Positions 23,780 to 36,925 of a DNA stretch of 64,000 nucleotides are shown here, in pieces. Origin of the DNA: Vigna angularis (Eukaryota > Streptophyta > Magnoliopsida > Fabales > Fabaceae); contig NC_068980.1 of NCBI RefSeq assembly GCF_016808095.1, positions 8,528,501 through 8,592,500 of the forward strand. The letters run 5' to 3'. Below the pieces are notes generated by a model, which was not told the origin of the DNA, searched no databases, and saw nothing but the letters and a program-made list of their open reading frames with translations. Numbering within the stretch: position 1 is the first letter of the stretch; every line of letters starts with the position of its first letter. Made by a program: the position numbers and the translations under genes.

Positions 23780-24313
23780 TGAGTATATAATAATTCTCCA
23801 CCATCTCAACATTTGAAGGAAAACATATTCCTCCAAAGACTCAGACACAGAATAGGGATCTCATTTCTCTCCACTTTTAATCAGTAAGGTTCTTGTTTCA
23901 CACAAAATATACACATTACTTATTATTCATTCACTGCAATATTATATGATTATTTTATGCCTAGTGACTTTATTAGATTTTGAATCTTTCTAAAAAATAA
24001 AAATTGTTTATTTGTTTGAATATTTAGAATTTCTAAAATTATCCTTATTGATGATGACATTATATATGTAAACAGATAACACATTGTTGTTAATTGTGCT
24101 GATAAAATTAAAAAGAATAAAAAATTGTTCTTAACGGTTAACGTTATATGCATGCATGTCGTAATAGCAGTAAAAGACGAGGGTCAAAATAAAACAAGAT
24201 CATGTTCAGAATTCAAAAACTTGTTTATGAAATGTCATGTTTATTTTTGTTTTGTCACATTTACTAACTTTACACTGAATCCATGTATGATATAGGAACT
24301 ATACATACTTGAA
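23780..24313 (+). promoter_or_regulatory. Likely promoter and 5' leader of the pectinesterase, with a leader intron
   Basis: A TATA-like GAGTATATAATAATT sits at about 23781-23795. About 90 bp downstream a possible donor (GTAAGG at 23884) and an acceptor (TATAG ending 24295) could remove an intron, joining a short leader to the ATG at 24314. This is inferred from signals only. Confidence 0.4.
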
Positions 24314-26147
24314 ATGTCGGAGAGAAATGTTGATAAGGGAAAGAGGATCATCATTGGTGTTTCAACCTTGTTCTTGGTGGCTGTAGTTGGGGCTATCGTA
24401 TTTGGTTTCAACCTCATTGAGAGTAGTTCAAATGGAAATGGTGATAAAGAGAATGTTAATAACAAAAATCAACATGTTGCTGCCTCTGTAAAAGCTGTCC
24501 AAACCCTTTGTCTTCCCACAAATTACAAGGAAGAATGTGAGAAAAATCTCATGACAGGTGTCGGAGACAGCACAACAACAGATCCATATGAACTTATCAA
24601 ACTTGCTTTCAATATCACCATCGAAAAAATTACTGATAAATTCGAAGAAATGAATATCTTGCATGACATTGAGAAGGAGCCTAGAGCGAAGATGGCACTG
24701 GAAACATGCAAACAACTCATGGATCTCTCGGTTTCGGAGTTAGAAAGGTCATTTATTGGAATGAGCGAGTTTAACCTGATGAGTGTTGATAAAATCCTCA
24801 TGAACTTAAAAGTTTGGCTAAGTGGTGCACTTACATACCAAGACACTTGCCTGGATGAGTTTGAGAACACCACCAGCGATGCTGGTAAAAAGATGCAGGA
24901 TTTATTAACGACGGGCATGCATATGACTAGCAATGGTCTTTCCATCATAACAGCATTGTCTGATACTTTCACAGATTTTAATGCCACAAAATTACTGGGA
25001 CGTCGTCTCCTTCAAGATTCTGAGTCACCATCATCGGTTGATAATGGAGGACTAAATGAAACACTGATATTGAATCGCAAACCTAATGTGACGGTAGCGA
25101 AAGATGGCAGTGGAGATTTCATAACCATTAATGAGGCACTGAACAGTGTGCCAAGGAAAAATAAAACGCCATTTGTGATCTACATCAAGGAGGGCATCTA
25201 TCAAGAGTATGTTGAAGTGAAAAACAATATGACTCATGTGGTTTTCATTGGTGATGGTGGCAAAAAGACAAGAATAACAGGCAACAAAAACTACATAGAT
25301 GGAATCACCACTTATAAAACTGCCACAGTTGGTACGTCTTCTTTCATGTTTCTTTTCTATATCTTTGTTTAATAATTCTATATTAATTAAAAATATATAT
25401 ATTCATGCAGCTATTCAAGGAGATAACTTCGTGGCCATGAACATGGGATTTGAGAACTCTGCCGGAGCTGAGAAGCATCAGGCAGTGGCATTGAGAGTTC
25501 AAGCAGACAAGTCTGTGTTCTTCAATTGTTCAATGGATGGGTATCAAGACACACTTTACGTACACACCCTACGTCAGTATTACAGGGATTGCACCATTTC
25601 TGGTACCATCGACTTTGTGTTCGGAAATGCACTTGCTGTTTTCCAGAATTGCACTTTCGTGGTCCGAAAGCCAATGGAAAATCAACAATGCATTGTGACT
25701 GCACAAGGTAGAAAAGAGAAAGAACAACCATCTGCAATAGTGATCCAAGGAGGTTCCATTGTGGCTGACCCTGAATTTTACCCAGTAAGATTTGTTAACA
25801 AAGCTTACCTAGCTCGTCCATGGAAGATATACTCCAGGACCATTTTCATGGATACGTACATCGATGACTTGATTCAAGGTGAAGGGTATTTGCCATGGCA
25901 AGCATTAGAAGGACCCATTGGTATGGATACTTGCTTTTATGCAGAGTATCACAACACTGGTCCTGGTTCAGACAAATCCAAGCGTGTAAATTGGAATGGG
26001 ATTTTGAACCTTAATTCAAAAGCTGCACGTTTGTTCTCACCTTCCAAGTTCTTTCATGGACTTGATTGGGTTCGGGCTACTGGAGTTCCTTGCTTCCCTA
26101 GCGTGCCCCCACACTACAGGCACAAGCAAACCATATTACCCTGGTGA
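24314..26147 (+). CDS. Type I pectin methylesterase with PMEI pro-region
   Basis: Exons 24314-25331 and 25411-26147 join to 584 aa. Pectin methylesterase (EC 3.1.1.11) removes methyl esters from cell-wall homogalacturonan, releasing methanol. Order: short cytosolic N-terminus, hydrophobic signal-anchor at about residues 12-34, PMEI-like pro-region with its conserved cysteines (about 65-210), a basic RRLL processing site at about 230, then the catalytic beta-helix. Catalytic residues are present: Gln363 (QAVALR), Gln385 and Asp386 (YQDTL), Asp407 (DFVFG), Arg475 and Trp477. The last motif reads LARPW where LGRPW is usual, a glycine-to-alanine change beside the substrate arginine. The single intron position is typical of the family. 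The product is expected to be secreted and processed by a subtilase. No close neighbour gene is related, but a decayed fragment of another pectinesterase lies at 39351. Confidence 0.93.
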
Positions 26148-27732
26148 TCAAATCCTCCATTATTATATCATCATCTTTCACCTTTTTTCCTATTCTTTCA
26201 TTCTTTTTATTTTTGTTCCTTCATTTTAGAAGGAAAATAAATAACATGTTTTTCTTCGTTCGCCTGCTTCAGTTTTTCATTCTCATATAAACATTTGTGT
26301 TTTAATTTCCATATCTATTTTCGTAAATTTACACTGAATGCAGATAAATATAATTAGCAAAATGCAAAACAAAGGTAAAGTATTATCTCACACTATCCTA
26401 TTTTTTATTTTATTCTGAAATTATTAAAAGAGTTATTATGAAAAAATTGAAGTTGTTATGGTTTAAAACGATTTTTGTGTTTTATCAAATTTATTAAGAT
26501 AATTTCAACTTTTTTTATAAAAGTTATTTTGACTTAGCATGCTTTTATTTTAGTTAAAATAAAATCATTTTAACATGACATGATTTTTTTTTCGGGTAAA
26601 ACTATAATAACTTGACATAACTTCTTACTTAATTTTTTTTAAAGTTATTTCATTTTGATAATTTTATAATAATCATCATAAAATAAAAAAGCATTTGAAC
26701 TTGTAATACTTGAATATAATTTTTTTTATTTGCAATGAATAAGAAAAAAACAGAAAATTTAAAATGTATCCGTTTAAATGGATTTTGTTTTGGTCTTTTA
26801 TCCGTTTCATTGATTATGAGATGAGATAACCCTTTAAAATTAATATTAATGCAAAACTATCGAAACGTATAAGGAATTTAAATGATATCCTTTCATTGGC
26901 AGGTATACAATATTTTTCCCACCAACATTTAATATAATCTGAGCATTTTACTACGTTACTCTTCTTTAATAAATGAAGTTTATGTATATTTTTTTTAACT
27001 ATACATGTAAATTAAACTTAGGCATAAGAATGATTTGTGATATAAACTTTCTATCATAAAAAAATATTAAATAAATGTTTAATTAAGTTATTCATTTAAA
27101 TATTTGTTTCATAGTGCTATAAGTATAATATATTAATTCTGTCAAAATAGAATACAACATATTAATTAATTTGTTGATAATTAATTACAGTCAGAGGAAC
27201 TAATTAATTAATAATTTAATATTTTTTACATTCATAAAATTCAAATTCAATACTTACTTAAAGAAACTAGACCTCATTTCACTCAGATTAATATAATGTT
27301 GGCTATATAAATGTGTTCTGGAAATAAAATTAAAATTATTTTAAGAATACAAAGTCAAAGTGGACCACTCTTATATCATAAATTAAGAATACAAAATTCA
27401 GAATTTTTTTTTACTAAAATATTTTTTAATATTTTCTCACTTGTCTAGGAGATGCATTTCATTTCACGCATGATACCATGAGACTAGCAAAATAAATTCT
27501 TCAAACCATTTCACGGATTTGAAAATACCATAAGTATTTTTTAAAAAATATCTAAAATATTAATTGATTACATATCTAAAGCTATGTGTAAAGTATTTTC
27601 AGGCTAAATAAGTCGAGCGATTACTAAAATATTACTAATTGCATGATGCATTCTAATTTAGCTTTTAAAAAGTACTAACAAAATCATGAACTTATTTTTT
27701 CATGAATAAGGCATGAATAAATAAATAAATAA

Positions 27733-27772
<40 letters not shown>

Positions 27773-28579
27773 AGGAAAAGTTGAATATAAATATATTTTT
27801 CTTGTAGTATTTTTAATTAATGAAAATATTGAATAAATAAATTAATAAAAAAATTCAGTTATATGAGATTTACAAATAAAATATTTAGTTTTAAAAATAA
27901 AATTAATCCGTCAAAGGGCGAAATTTGTTCCTTGCATAACGTCAATGGCAGACTCGGCCCCTGAGAGAAAAGAGAAGGGTCTGTTGACTGAGTTTAGTCG
28001 GCAAAAGCCGTCGTGTTAGGGAGATATTAATATTTCATTTCCCTAATTTATGAAATTATGAATACGCGTTGAACTTTTGCCAAAATCCAACAATTTCTTT
28101 CATATTAAGCTTTTCACCAACCATTCCATTCTTACCTTTAACCCCATTTTAAAGATCCACTCAAGTTTTTATTTTTCTCGTTCCGACTATTTTCTTTATT
28201 AATCATTTTTATCATACCTTGTCTACCAGTGTTAGGATCATCACCACCCTCTTTTTTTGAATGTTGACAATTGTTGGCACAGTGTTACTGGAGGGTTCTG
28301 AATTGCGTCTTTGATTGGAATATCTGACTCTGCAATTGGGTCAGTTTGAAAGTTTCAAAAGAGGGCAGAGAAAGCGTGGTTTTTTCCATTTTTTATTTTT
28401 AAGGGTTCAAGGAGGGGAAATTCCCAGCTTTGTTTTTTGGAAGGACGACAACAAATTGATGCATGAGCATTAGTTGGTGACTTGCATGATGGAGTTGTAG
28501 GTGGAAGATTGCGATCGTGGTTCTTGATTGAAGGATAATAATATTATTGTATAGTTGAATAGTAGCTTCTTGGTGCAAC
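26148..28579. other. AT-rich intergenic region, including the CDK-like gene upstream region
   Basis: Nothing coding was seen. An AT tract lies at 27733-27773. From about 27900 the composition becomes less AT-rich, consistent with a promoter and leader for the kinase gene starting at 28580, but no single TATA box stands out. Confidence 0.55.
27733..27773. repeat. Short (AT)n tract
   Basis: About 40 bp of mostly alternating AT. Confidence 0.9.
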
Positions 28580-31500
28580 ATGGGGTGCATAGCTTCCAAG
28601 AGTGCAGCTGTTGATGACAGCAGGGAGGGTGTGGCAAGGGAATTGACCTCATCTAGCAGAAGGACATCTGAGATGAAGGTTTCTGCATTGGGTTCCAAGA
28701 AAAGGGTCGATGGAGTTTGGGGGAAAGATAAGGTTTTAGATGGTGCTGATATGAAAGTTTCACTAATTGGCAAGGAATCTGATGGTTCGATGCGGTTGTT
28801 TGATTCTCAGAATGGGAAGAAGAAAAAGGAGAAACCTGAATCGGCTGTTCTTGATCATCCTGGTGTTGGAAGGGTTCCGAAGGGTTTAGAGGGAGAGCAA
28901 GTTGCTGCAGGTTGGCCAACTTGGCTTTCTTCTGTTGCTGGTGAAGCTATCCAAGGGTGGATACCACGGAGGGCAGATACTTTTGAGAGGTTTGGTAAAG
29001 TAAGTTTTCACCTTGGCTGCATACTCTGTGATTGCATTATTATTCAACTGTCGTCTATTTCACCAATTTCTGTTACCTTCATGTGAATGCATTGTCAATA
29101 GTTTCAAAACATTGTATGCTTATGAAATTAATCCTTTGGCTGATGACCAGTGCTTCGTGGATGCGAGGGAAACATGGAAAATTGTTCCCTAAGTTTTAAA
29201 TTTCAGAATATGATACTTTTTGTTAACGACTGTTTCAGAAACCTGTGCTCTTGTTGGTGTATGAAGCTTAGATGCAGCTTATATCTACCTTCTTTTGTAT
29301 ATTTTTCTAACAGCTAAAAAGGAAAGAGCTCAGCTCAACAAATGACTGGATAGTTTTCATTTTAACTTTTTTTAACAATAACTAAGTCCTTCGTACACTG
29401 GACTCTGTACATTTTATTTTGCAGTGATTTGTTTAATGGGTATGAGTTCAGGATTATTTTTCATTATTAAAGATTTTGTCAAAAGTAGAGAATGAAAAAC
29501 GTGAGTTAGATGATTAAACTTATTTTTGAGGGAAAAAGAAATAGTATTCTCTTCTATTCTAAATGGTTAATGATGTTTTTTGTTCTCACTTATTAAACGA
29601 CTCGTGGGATGGCATTCGACCATGCAGATTGGCCAAGGAACCTACAGTTCTGTGTATAAGGCACGTGATTTGACTCACCAAAAGATCGTTGCATTGAAGA
29701 GGGTGCGCTTTGATAATTTCGATGCTGAGAGTGTCAAGTTTATGGCAAGGGAAATCCTTGTTCTGCGTAGGCTTGACCATCCAAATATAATAAAGTTGGA
29801 AGGATTGATAACGTCGCAGACATCTCGCAGCTTGTACCTTGTTTTTGAATACATGGAACATGATCTTACAGGACTTGCATCAAGTCCTACCATTAAGTTT
29901 TCCGAACCACAGGTAGTGATGATATATCTTATATTCTTGCAGTCTTCTGTTTTACATGGAGTCAAGATTCCTCTAGTTAAGACGTAATAAAACCATTCAT
30001 GGCCTTCACTTAACAATTTGAGCATCTGGGATATTTTGTCATTGACATGGTATCAAAGCTTTATGAACAAAGTTGCTAGGAATTTGATCTTTGCTTCCTA
30101 GATTCTTCTAAAATGAAAAGTTGAATTTCAGCACATGGAAGAATTGTGCCTGTGCATTATCCCTAATTCAAACATGTTAAAGATGTAATAAAACCATTAA
30201 TGAGCCTTTGCCTAACAGCTTAAGATTTTGGGATAATTGGTCATTAACTCTTCTGTATACTGATGTCAGATTTAATAGTTGGAAGCACTTATTCTTATGA
30301 GTTATTTGATTTCTAAGTGATCTTTCTCTCAGGTTAAATGCTATATGCAGCAGCTTCTTAGTGGATTGAATCATTGTCATAGTCGAGGTGTCCTCCACCG
30401 TGACATAAAGGGCTCAAATCTTCTTATTGACAACAATGGCACCTTAAAGATTGCAGATTTTGGTCTGGCAAATTTTATTGACCCCCATCACAAGGTTCCA
30501 TTGACCAGCCGTGTAGTAACTCTGTGGTATAGACCACCAGAACTCTTACTCGGAGCATCTAATTACGGAGTTGCAGTAGATTTGTGGAGCACTGGTTGCA
30601 TACTGGGGGAATTATATTGTGGCAGGCCTATTTTGCCTGGAAAAACAGAGGTATTAAGAATCTAGTCTTCATCATAAATACGTTCAATGTTTACTTTCAA
30701 GTGGTCTCTTCACTGTTGTGAACGGTTTCAATTTCTAAACCAATATAGTCAATTCTCAAATTGATATTATTATAGTAACAGAGCTAGGTGCCTGAAGTTT
30801 AATTTCTGTTAATTGTAGGTTGAGCAATTGCATAGGATTTTTAAACTTTGTGGCTCACCATCTGAGGACTATTGGCGTAAGCTGCGGTCACCACATTCAA
30901 CAGTATTCAGGCCTCCCCACCACTATAGGCGTTGTGTTGCTGAAACATTTAAAGAATATCCATCTGCTGCCACAAAGCTCATTGAATCCCTACTTGCTTT
31001 AGATCCCACACTTCGAGGAACAGCGGCTACAGCCCTGAAGAGTGAGGTTAGTCGTTTTTGTTTACAGTAAGTGAAGTACTCATGCAATGTTCTTATATAC
31101 TCATGTGAGTTTTGAGTACCAATTTCTGAGCTTCATGTGTGTGCTTGTGATGATGAAGACTGCTTTCTGATTCCTGCCTTTGTTACCTTATTTATTGGAA
31201 AAAATAATCGAATTTCTTATGCAATATTGTTATTCAATATATTGAAGGAACTCGTTTTCTGTATCAACTTCTATGAGGTCCTTAATTCTCCATTTTGACA
31301 TTTTACCCCTTCATTGACAGTTCTTTTCAACGGAACCTCTTCCCTGCGATCCATCAAGTTTACCAAAATATCCTCCCTGCAAAGAGATGGACACTAAATT
31401 TTGGGAAGAAGCAACAAGGTACCTGCTGTATGATATGTTTTTTGTATGTAAAAGATGTTGAGGCAAAGACAATTTGATTTGTTTTCAATACTGATATTTT

Positions 31501-33352
31501 CTGACGTGATTTTAATTTCTCCCAGGTAGTGAAATTGATTTTGTATAAATAGTTGAATTTGACTGTTGAAATCTTTGAAATAGGGGGCATATATTTGATT
31601 TCTAAAGCTTTGCAGTCATGTAACTGCAAATATATTTTTCATCATTAATTTTGAATTTTCTTTCTGCTCCATTGGATTCATCTATTTATGGTAGATGGGA
31701 ACCTTGTTACCTGAGACTTTTGTAAACAAGTATAAATTTTTGTTTATCATCTTAGGCAAGGAGCTGATGGGAGAAAGGAGAAGAAAAATGGACCAAGAGT
31801 TCGGCAAGAAAAAGAACCTCAGTCATTTATTTTATCCAAAGACAATGAGGACTGTCACATATCAATGCAGGTAATGGAAGAAAGAAAGATTAGGCACAAT
31901 TTCTCCTTATTCATCTTCCTATTTGAAAATTAGGCTCATAGGAGAATACAATAAAGAAATTTTGTATTAGAATTTTGTTAGAACTGGCATAAAAATCAGT
32001 AAGAAAGGTTGAATTTCGTCGACTGAACATAGGGAAATCCCTCTAGAAAGCACTACACTGTTCCAGATCCCTCTATCATTCACCGAAAGTCCATAACTGG
32101 CAGAACTGCGAGTGTCTGCACCTCTCAATGCCCAAATGCCGCTCTAGTTTCAGTAGTTTAACTGCTTTTTTTCTTACCATAATCGTGATTCCTTTATTTG
32201 AGCAATTTAACGGGCTAATAGCAAAATCGTTTCTACTTTTTTCTCTTTTGCCTTGTCTAGTGCTCTGCAATCTGTCTCTTTTTCATCTCAGTAAATCATA
32301 ATTTTATTTGATGCAGCAAGGGCAACGCCTTCCTAACTCAAGGAGCCGGAACGAATTCTTCAACCCTCACAGAGAACCGGTTTCTGGACATTTGGTTTTT
32401 CCACAGAAAGTGTCAGAGGATCATAAATCAACAGTAAATTATTTCTCCGGGCCTCTTTATCAGAGGCCTATGCATTCAGGTCCATTGGTTCCAGGCAATG
32501 GCTGGGAAATGGCTGGAAAGGAAGCTGGTGAGCAGCCTCATGTTTCAAACAAAGCCACCCTACCAAAACTATCTGGAGTGGCATCTAGGACTTCATTGTC
32601 AGGAGATAAAATGGAAAACCCTGTTTCTTCCAGGCCCCGAGAATCAATTCAAGCTCAAAGATCTTTGGAGTCAACTAATGCTGGATCAGAGTCAAGAAGA
32701 AGGCATGATAAGAAACGCCATTCTCAAAGAATTGATCACAGGCAAATCGAAAACGCGAGAGTCTCGACTCAAACATTAATTCAGGTTAGTTTTTAACTGT
32801 TGTTACCTTCCAATGGTCATAGTGGACTTAAATATAAACAAATTTCAATTTTCTAAATCCTATTTAATGCTTCTGTTTCAAAAAAGCTTTCATCTTTAGA
32901 CCTAACCATCATCGTGAATAAAGGAAAAAAAATACCTTTTTATCATCTGAAAGCAAGAATATTTAATGAACTTAACTATCATTCTTAATCAATATTAAAG
33001 TTGTTAACTTTGGTTGTAATTGAGTCCACATGTAGGACTTGTCTGTAATGGCTTTTTCTAGCTAGCAATAAACAATGAAAAACCTTGCGTTTTGTGTCCC
33101 CAGTATTCAACATTTTTGTAATTTGTATGCATCTGTCATTTATCTTGGGTTTTTGCTGGTTCTTGATGGTGGTCCCTATTTCAGGAGGTCCATCGACCGA
33201 TGGGAAACAATATCTGCCATCTCTCTGGTCCATTACTGGTTTCATCAAACAATGTGGATCAGATGCTCAAAGAGCGTGATCGAAAGATCCAAGAATATTC
33301 GAGACGAGAACGAATGAAGTCAAGTGAGATAGCTCGTGCAAACCAAAATTAG
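28580..33352 (+). CDS. CDK-like Ser/Thr protein kinase (At1g54610-type), N-myristoylated
   Basis: Eight exons join without frame conflict: 28580-28999, 29628-29912, 30333-30650, 30819-31046, 31321-31418, 31756-31870, 32317-32784 and 33185-33352, giving 699 aa. The start MGCIASKS is a consensus N-myristoylation site with a palmitoylatable cysteine, so membrane attachment is likely. A basic Ser-rich leader precedes the kinase domain, which begins about residue 135. Motifs: IGQGTYSSVYKA (141-152) with Thr145/Tyr146 in the place of the CDK inhibitory sites, Lys164, alpha-C Glu182, HRD 257-259, DFG 277-279, activation-loop Thr293, and the CDK hallmark TLWYRPPE. The C-terminal tail is long, basic and Ser-rich. 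The plant group is related to CDKC/CDK9 kinases; substrates are unknown to me. Intron 2 holds a TRIM-like remnant. All splice sites are GT-AG. Confidence 0.93.
29976..30250 (+). mobile_element. TRIM-like retroelement remnant in intron 2
   Basis: Two direct repeats of about 70 bp (about 29976-30047 and 30175-30247) share TAATAAAACCATT and the TTAAGATTTTGGGATAA-type end. The first is followed at once by TGGTATCAAAGC (30048-30059), close to the tRNA-Met primer-binding site TGGTATCAGAGC. The total length of about 270 bp and absence of coding fit a terminal-repeat retrotransposon in miniature. It sits in sense orientation in an intron and has not disturbed splicing signals. Confidence 0.6.
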
Positions 33353-34230
33353 GATGATTCTTAGATGATTACATATAATTTTTTTTTTCTAGTTACACAG
33401 CTAGATATACTTTAAATGACAACAAAATTTATATCAAAATTATAGAAAGAGAAGGGAAGGAGTGTGTTCAATGTTCATTGCTCTTCCCTTGTAAATTACA
33501 GATATAGTGTAAATTGAGGCTTTTATAATAAGAGTTTGATGTTCTTTCCATTCACGTTCTTGTATATGCAATCCAATTTTTCAAAGTTTTATTTCTAATC
33601 TCCAACATGATTTCATCCAAACGTGGAAGGAGGAAAAATATATATAGAGAAAAATAGGAAGATGGTGAAATTATGTGATAAGAAAAAGAATATATTGAAA
33701 GCGTGATGGGAGAGAAGTGGGGTGTGTGAATGTAGGAACACTGAATTCAAGGTTTAATTGTAGTGAAGAAAATCGTATCTATAGTTAAAATGAATCGGTG
33801 AATTGTGGCATTGCCATGAGAGTTGAAGTTTTTTGTTGAGAAAGCTAACAATAAAGACATCTTTGGTGGTTGTTTGATCATTTTAAAACTTTTATCAACA
33901 ATTATCCTTTATATTGTGTTTAGATAAAGGGTAATTATTATTTTTGAAGAATTTGAAATGTTTTATGACAAAATATGTAGGTAAACAAAATATGCTATTC
34001 AGGTAAAGACATTTTGAAAGAAATTAAGATTTTAGAATTTCATTACAAAAATTAAAGAATTTCAAATTCTACCTAAAAAGTCAAAAATTAAAATTTTTCT
34101 TATTCTTAGATTTATATTTAAACCTTCATAGTTTGGATCAGGGTGATCGAAACAAGAGTAGACTTGACTTAATATAGAATTGATATATTTTTGTTTGAGA
34201 TGATTTTAATGTCTTTTCGTAGTCTTTTTT
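33353..34230. other. 3' flank of the kinase gene and intergenic DNA
   Basis: AT-rich; the first 200 bp probably hold the 3' UTR and poly(A) site. No genes seen. Confidence 0.5.
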
Positions 34231-35545
34231 GAGTCAAACTCATATCTTACTAAAGCCAAACTTGACTTGGACTCAATCCAAGTTGGACTTGACATGAGCC
34301 TAGCACAATTCAACTAATCATAAGTATATGTGAATTTGGCTTGACTTGGACTTGGTCAACGTTTTGCTTGGGCACATGTGAACTTGGTTTGATCAACATT
34401 GGCAACTCAACTCGACTGACTTTAACAATTCAATTCGATTGAATTGGGGTTAAATTGACTTGATTTATTAACTTTAGCAATTTAGTTCGATCGAGTTAGG
34501 GACAAACTGACTTGATATAGACATAGGTCGGGGATAAACACAACTTAACATGGTCAAGATTGACTCAACTTGGTTTAAGCTTGACTTGACTTGGTATTAA
34601 TCGAGTTAGGCTTGACTTGGTCTTTGATTAAGCTAGGTCAAACCTAGTTTTGATTAAGCTAGGTCCAACCTAATCTTGATTGGACTAGGATTGACTTTAG
34701 CCTAATCCAATTTAACTGAAGATGGGTTGGCCCCCAACTCAGGTGAATGTTAACTTGTCTTAACTTGGCTCACTAAAGTTTAGGCTAACTCAGTTTAACC
34801 TGGGTCCAAGTCGGCTTGGCTTGCTCAGGCATACTCGATTTGATCGGACCTAAGCTAAATCAGTTCAACCTAAGTCTGGGCAAACTCATGTTGACCTAAT
34901 CTTGATCATTTTAGGCCTGATATGGTCTTGATTGATATGGGGTTAATTTAGGCCTAGTCCAACTTAGTTGAATATGGATCAATCACGACTTATATGAACG
35001 TGTACTTGTCGTAACTCAACTGAATGTGGGCTTGCTTTGTGAAACTCAACTTGGACCTTGTTCGAATCAATTCAACTTAATTATACCGACTCGACCTAAG
35101 CTTGGTAGACTAAGTCGGACACTGATTAACATGGTCTTAGTCAAACTAGGTGGAACTTGGACTTGATCAGACTATGATACACGTGGGCCCAGTTCAAGTT
35201 AACTAAAGATGGGTTGTCCAGACTCAAATAAACATGGACATGACTCGACTTGACTAAATGTGGATTTGATTTGATTTATCTCAATTTAAGCTAAGCGAAC
35301 TTGGTTAACCTAACATGGGGTTGGGCCAATTCTACTCAACTTGAGTTTGACCCAAATCTGCCCGACCTAGGTTAGACCCAACTTTGCTCAATTTAGGTAT
35401 GGTCAACTCGACTCGACTAGAACCTAGGCCTATTTCACTCAAGCTAGGTTCAGACTGACTCGACTTAGACTCGAGTCAACTTAACTTAACTCTGACTCAA
35501 CAAGATTTGACACAATTTTGGATCAAATCAACCCAATATTATTTT
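34231..35545. repeat. 1.3-kb degenerate array of TTGACTTGG-type words
   Basis: Almost every 15-25 bases contains a variant of GACTTGACTTGG, CAACTTGG or AACTCGACTCGACT, with frequent GGTCAAC and TAGGTC words. Base composition is more balanced than the flanks and all six frames are frequently stopped, so it is not a gene. There is no fixed period; it looks like an old, expanded short-word array. Confidence 0.7.
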
Positions 35546-36925
35546 AGTTTAATTTATTCAATCTAACATTTTATAACTTAAATAATCTTTTTTAATGTAA
35601 ATAGAAAAAGTTATAAGTTTAAAATGAAAAAAATTTAATAAAAAATAATATCAATTAATCAAGATCACTTACAAAAACTATTAATATTGATATTTTTTTA
35701 ATTTTAACAATTATTTGATATTTAAGAAAAAAGAACTACTATTGTTGTTTAAGAAAAATATATTAACAAACTATTTAGTTTGAGGTGGGAATTTTAAAAA
35801 AACTCTTATAAGATTTCAGGTTAAATTGTAACTTTGAACTCTTTAATTCTAGATCCACTTTTTTGCAATTTTATTCCCCTCTGTAAATGTGTAATTTTTA
35901 TTTAAATGAATATGATGAGTAAGGTAATTGATAAATTAAAAGAAAAGATAAAAAAAACGAAAACATAAGAGTCAAAATTGGAAAAACATTGGTCGTGATA
36001 CAAAATTTGATAATTTTTTTCAAGGTGTTTATTAGATCAAACTTTATTTAGATTGACAAATTGTTATGTTTAATTTAATTCGGTTAAAGTTATAAAATTA
36101 TGATAATATAACTATTATATAATTTATTGTATTATTTTATTAATTACATATATGATTTTTAAAAGTACTAAATTGTTTAATTAAATAATATAGTTTGGTT
36201 AAATTTGGTTAAATCTAATGTTTTTTATTAGGTCAAGTGGATTTTTTTTTCCACTCCAAGCTATCTCCATCCTGAAGTAGTAAAATTTGAGGACCACAAA
36301 TGAAGAAGAAGAAAAAATGATTACCATAAATTAAAATTTAAATGAGAATTGCAAATTCAGCTAAGATTAAATAACAATAAAATGTGTTGTATTATATTAA
36401 GCATACCTAATATATTAAAGAAAATACACAAATTTATTAGTTGTTTGAGTTTTCTCTAACGCAAACTCGACACTAGTATGCACTTAAGGTGTATTTAAAC
36501 ACACTTAGTATATTAAAGAAAATACACAAATCTGTTTCATTTTTCTCTTGCATAAAATTATCTAGTGTACATTAAAAGTGTTTTCAGGTCAAGGTTACCA
36601 AATTAAAAAAAAAAAAGTAAGCAAATGAGTTGGTTCAGTTTTAAATATCTAAACGACTTAATGTTGGTTTGTGTGTTATTAAAAAAGAAATTAGAAATCG
36701 AGAAAAAAAAATAATAAAGATTTTTAAGTTTATAATTAATTTTTAAATATAATCAATCTTAAAAATAATGTATATAGATTTAAAAAGTTAATATATTTAT
36801 AAAAATATAAATAGTAGAGTTTGTAAAAGTATAAAGAATAAAACATATGTGCAAAAATAGAATAGATTATTTAAAAGTATAAAGGATATACAAAAATATG
36901 TAAAGTTGACTCGTTAAAATTATAA
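35546..36925. other. AT-rich intergenic DNA
   Basis: No coding signal. The phrase CACACTTAGTATATTAAAG and AAGAAAATACACAAAT parts recur near 36415 and 36505 as a short direct duplication. Confidence 0.5.

Noticed and set aside
30048..30059. TGGTATCAAAGC as evidence of a full LTR retrotransposon in the kinase gene
   Set aside because: Only about 270 bp separates the repeat ends and no coding is present, so a miniature element is the most that can be claimed.
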